The notes beneath the pieces were generated by a model. It was given only the letters and a program-made list of their open reading frames with translations. It was not told where the DNA came from and ran no database searches. Of a DNA stretch of 64,000 nucleotides, positions 61,130 through 64,000 are shown piece by piece; the stretch's first letter is position 1; every line of letters starts with the position of its first letter. The DNA lies in assembly GCF_036689815.1 (NCBI RefSeq), contig NZ_JBAHUR010000006.1, forward strand, positions 233,441 through 297,440, given 5' to 3'. This DNA comes from Magnetovibrio sp. PR-2 (lineage in GTDB: Bacteria > Pseudomonadota > Alphaproteobacteria > Rhodospirillales > Magnetovibrionaceae). Position numbers and translations under genes: made by a program.

Positions 61130-62449
61130 ATGACCTGTTTTCGTTTTGCTCCCAGCCCCACCGGGCACATTCATGTCGGTAATGCGCGCATGGCGCTGAT
61201 CAACTGGCTCGCCGCCAAAAACATGGGCGGCAAGTTCGTGTTGCGCTTGGACGACACTGACAAGGAACGCTCCAAGGAAGAATACGCCCAAGGCATTCGC
61301 CAAGATTTGGCCTGGCTGGGTTTGGATTGGGACAGCGAAGAAAAGCAGTCTGAGCGCTTGGACGCCTACGAAGCTGCGTTCGGCCGGCTCAAAGAACAAG
61401 GCCGGGTGTACGCCTGTTATGAGACGCCGGAAGAACTGGATTATATGCGCAAACGCCTGCGCGCACGCGGTCTGCCGCCCATCTACACGTCGCCCACGGC
61501 TGAAAAACTGCAAAGCTTTGTCGACGAAGGCCGTCCGGCGCATTGGCGTTTTAAGCTTACCCCCGGCACCATCAGTTTCGAAGATTTGGTGCGCGGCCCG
61601 GTTGCGTTCGAAGCTGAAAAAATGTCCGACCCTGTTATTCGCCGCAACGACGGCAGCTGGCTTTATATGCTGCCCAGTGCGGTTGACGATAAAGATATGG
61701 GCATGAGCCACGTCGTGCGCGGTGAAGACCACGTCGCCAATACGGCGCTTCAGGTGCAAATGTTCGAAGCCATGGGCGCGGGCGTTCCGACGTTCGCCCA
61801 CTTGCCGTTGATGACCGACATTGAAGGCGGGGGGCTGTCCAAGCGTTTGGGCTCATTGGCGCTCAAAGACATGCGCGTTGACGGGATTGAGCCGCTGGCT
61901 CTGGCGTCTTATTTGGCGCACTTGGGCACGTCCGACGACATTAAGGCCGAAGCCGATTTGGACGTTTTGGTCGGTGCGTTTAACTTCGATCACTTCTCGC
62001 GCGCCACAGCCAAGTTTGATCCCGCGCAATTGTCGCGCTTGAATGCTCAGGTGCTGCACGCCAAGTCGTTTGACGACGTCGCCGACCATGTTCCCGAAGG
62101 TGTGACCGAAGCGCTTTGGAATGCGGTGCGTCCGAACTTGGAACGCATCGCCGATGTGCAAACGTGGAAAGACATTGCCGAAGGCGATATCGATCCGCTC
62201 ATCGATGCCGATGATGCGGACTTCTTGAAAGAAGCCGCAGGTCTGCTGCCCGAAGGCGAACCCACCGAGGAAACTTGGGGTGTGTGGACCAAAGCCGTCA
62301 AAGAAGCCACGGGCCGCAAAGGCAAAGGTTTGTTTATGCCGCTCAGAAAAGCGCTCACGGGTCTGGACCATGGGCCGGAGTTGAAAGTTTACTTGCCGCT
62401 GATCGGGCGTGCGCGCGCTGTTGCTCGTTTGCAAGGACAAAAGGGATAA
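61130..62449 (+). CDS. gltX: Glutamyl-tRNA synthetase
   Basis: A 439-residue class I aaRS. HIGH-type motif APSPTGHIHVGNARMALINW, the GluRS pattern FVLRLDDTDKERS, and a KMSKS equivalent LSKRLGS. It is at the short end for GltX; alphaproteobacteria often carry two copies, and this could be either the discriminating or the second GltX. Same strand and close to nadE and cysS (6 bp gap), so they are probably co-transcribed. Confidence 0.94.
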   Translation: MTCFRFAPSPTGHIHVGNARMALINWLAAKNMGGKFVLRLDDTDKERSKEEYAQGIRQDLAWLGLDWDSEEKQSERLDAYEAAFGRLKEQGRVYACYETPEELDYMRKRLRARGLPPIYTSPTAEKLQSFVDEGRPAHWRFKLTPGTISFEDLVRGPVAFEAEKMSDPVIRRNDGSWLYMLPSAVDDKDMGMSHVVRGEDHVANTALQVQMFEAMGAGVPTFAHLPLMTDIEGGGLSKRLGSLALKDMRVDGIEPLALASYLAHLGTSDDIKAEADLDVLVGAFNFDHFSRATAKFDPAQLSRLNAQVLHAKSFDDVADHVPEGVTEALWNAVRPNLERIADVQTWKDIAEGDIDPLIDADDADFLKEAAGLLPEGEPTEETWGVWTKAVKEATGRKGKGLFMPLRKALTGLDHGPELKVYLPLIGRARAVARLQGQKG

Positions 62450-62455
62450 GTTGTC

Positions 62456-63841
62456 GTGACCATCCAGCTGTACAACACGCTTAAACGCGCAAAAGAAGAT
62501 TTCAAACCCATCGACGAAGACCGCGTGCGCATGTACGTCTGTGGCCCCACGGTCTACGACTACGCCCACATCGGCAATGCGCGTCCGGTCGTGGTGTTTG
62601 ATGTGTTGTACCGCTTGCTGCGCGAACTGTATGGCGAAGATCATGTGATTTATGCGCGCAACATCACGGACGTGGATGACAAAATCATCAACCGCGCCCA
62701 AGACAGTGGCGAAAGCATTTCCGACATCACCAAACGCACCGAGAAAGCGTTCTTGGACGACATGGGCGCCTTGAACGCCATGCACCCGGACGTCCAGCCG
62801 CGCGCCACTGAGCACATCGCGGGCATGATTACGATGATCGGAAAATTGATTGCGGCCGGTCACGCATATGAGGCTGAAGGCCACGTGCTGTTCGACGTGC
62901 CGAGCTTTCGCAACTACGGCGAACTGTCAGGCCGCAACCGTGACGAAATGGTTGCCGGCGCGCGGGTCGAAGTCGCGCCCTACAAACGCGACCCCGCAGA
63001 CTTCGTGCTGTGGAAGCCGTCCGAAGACGACGTGCCCGGTTGGGAAAGCCCGTGGGGGCGTGGGCGTCCAGGCTGGCACATCGAATGCTCTGCCATGAGC
63101 GAGCAACATTTGGGCCCTACCTTTGACATTCACGGTGGCGGACAAGATTTGATTTTCCCCCACCACGAAAACGAAATCGCACAATCGACCTGTGCGCACG
63201 GCGGTTCGAAGTACGTGAATTACTGGCTGCACAACGGCTACTTGATGGCCGAAGGCGAAAAGATGTCCAAGTCCTTGGGCAACTTCTATACCGTGCACGA
63301 ATTGTTGGAAGAGCACCCCGGCGAAGCGATCCGTATGACGTTGTTGAAAACGCACTACCGCCAGCCCCTGGATTTTCGCAAAGACGGCATTCGCGATGCG
63401 AAAAAAGAGCTCGACGAATTCTATTTGGCATTGCGCAACGCGGGCGTTAAGGCCGACGTACCCGACCATGTTCCGGCTCCCGTTCTGGAAGCCTTGGGTG
63501 ACGACATCAACACCCCCAAAGCCATCGCACATTTGTTTGAGTTGAAAACCAAGCTCAATGCTTCAACCGATGAGGCTGAAAAAGCCAAATTGAAGGGCGA
63601 TTTGTTGCTGTCTGGTGATGTTTTGGGCGTGTTGGGTCAAGACCCCGAAGCGTGGTTGCGCGGTGGGACGACGGACGAAGGCGGACTTTGTGATGCGGAT
63701 ATCGACGATTTGATCGAACAGCGCAAACAAGCGCGCGCCGATAAGGATTTTGCCAAATCCGACCAAATCCGCGACGATTTGGCGGCTCAAGGCATCATCT
63801 TGGAAGACGGCGCAGGCGGAACCACTTGGCGGCGCCAGTGA
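62456..63841 (+). CDS. cysS: Cysteinyl-tRNA synthetase
   Basis: A GTG at 62456 gives 461 residues. HIGN motif (YDYAHIGNARP), zinc ligands including CGPTVYD, GRGRPGWHIECSAM and HHENEIAQ, and KMSKSLGNF are all present, with the C-terminal helical domain complete. It charges tRNA-Cys. The GTG follows the gltX stop by 6 bp. About 160 bp of sequence after the stop (63842-64000) shows no gene. Confidence 0.96.
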   Translation: MTIQLYNTLKRAKEDFKPIDEDRVRMYVCGPTVYDYAHIGNARPVVVFDVLYRLLRELYGEDHVIYARNITDVDDKIINRAQDSGESISDITKRTEKAFLDDMGALNAMHPDVQPRATEHIAGMITMIGKLIAAGHAYEAEGHVLFDVPSFRNYGELSGRNRDEMVAGARVEVAPYKRDPADFVLWKPSEDDVPGWESPWGRGRPGWHIECSAMSEQHLGPTFDIHGGGQDLIFPHHENEIAQSTCAHGGSKYVNYWLHNGYLMAEGEKMSKSLGNFYTVHELLEEHPGEAIRMTLLKTHYRQPLDFRKDGIRDAKKELDEFYLALRNAGVKADVPDHVPAPVLEALGDDINTPKAIAHLFELKTKLNASTDEAEKAKLKGDLLLSGDVLGVLGQDPEAWLRGGTTDEGGLCDADIDDLIEQRKQARADKDFAKSDQIRDDLAAQGIILEDGAGGTTWRRQ

Positions 63842-64000
63842 GCAAACCACCTGTCGGGTGACGCCTGTTCCACTCTTGAATTTATACTGGAAATATATAT
63901 TTTCTTAAATCTGAGCCTAAGGCTTTCCACTTTATTAGGAAATTCGCCTTACGCTCGTCAAAAGCGCTCGTCCATCGCAAATGTGCCAGACATGAGGTAA

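Overview
The window looks like an alphaproteobacterial chromosome segment, probably from a free-living, respiring Rhodospirillales-like lineage. This is inferred from the housekeeping proteins (GlmU, GlmS, class II DAHP synthase, a GluRS-CysS pair), the many c-type cytochromes and the moderate-to-high G+C of the core part. The genus cannot be named from sequence alone.

Layout. (1) 1-19.1 kb: a copper-tolerance and periplasmic redox region. It holds an OmpR-type regulator and the start of its sensor kinase, a YVTN beta-propeller, an orphan histidine kinase, a lone Rieske protein, a Met-rich cupredoxin, a SHOCT/CopA/cupredoxin/DUF302/cytochrome c operon, lgt, a mercury-type merR-merTP locus with a CopZ-like Fe-S/Zn protein and no merA, a CxxC-less HMA protein, an HD-GYP protein, a frameshifted multicopper oxidase, a DUF2933/DsbA pair and three cytochromes c. 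(2) 19.1-22.9 kb: His-rich metal-related proteins (EamA, DUF6488, HupE, a small His-rich membrane protein, an HMA-like protein). (3) 23.1-30.85 kb: an ArsR-rhodanese regulator next to a sulfur-type cluster (TVP38-rhodanese, TauE, SHOCT, DsrE, and a polyferredoxin-GltD fusion). (4) 31.1-37.6 kb: a CusCBA/CusF efflux operon in which CusB carries two fused CusF domains. (5) 38.1-42.6 kb: an uncharacterised accessory module (XRE, Lon-like AAA+ ATPase, metallophosphoesterase, small proteins). It ends at tRNA-Val(CAC) at 42.78-42.85 kb. (6) 42.9-64 kb: mostly core genes (gph, glmU, glmS, gabD, gor, aroG, nadE, gltX, cysS), interrupted by a second copper locus (multicopper oxidase, Spy-like protein, cytochrome c), a Zur-type zinc operon (DUF2796, ABC ATPase, permease, DUF3299) and a pair of paralogous uncharacterised proteins.

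The strongest new observation is a repeated promoter module. A 15-bp box (consensus TGACA-N5-TGTCA) is followed 26 bp later by a second box, 31-32 bp after that by a half-site xGACAAA, and exactly 20 bp after that by a -10 hexamer. It precedes eight transcription units spread over 22 kb (propeller, Rieske, cupredoxin, CopA operon, HD-GYP/oxidase, DUF2933/DsbA, cytochrome pair, HMA-like protein). The box resembles the CusR/CopR copper box, so these units probably form one regulon, most likely driven by the OmpR-type regulator at the start of the window. In this model Cu(I) is pumped out by CopA and CusCBA, and is bound or oxidised in the periplasm by cupredoxins and multicopper oxidases. The cytochromes, Rieske protein, DsbA and DUF302 protein would handle the redox consequences.
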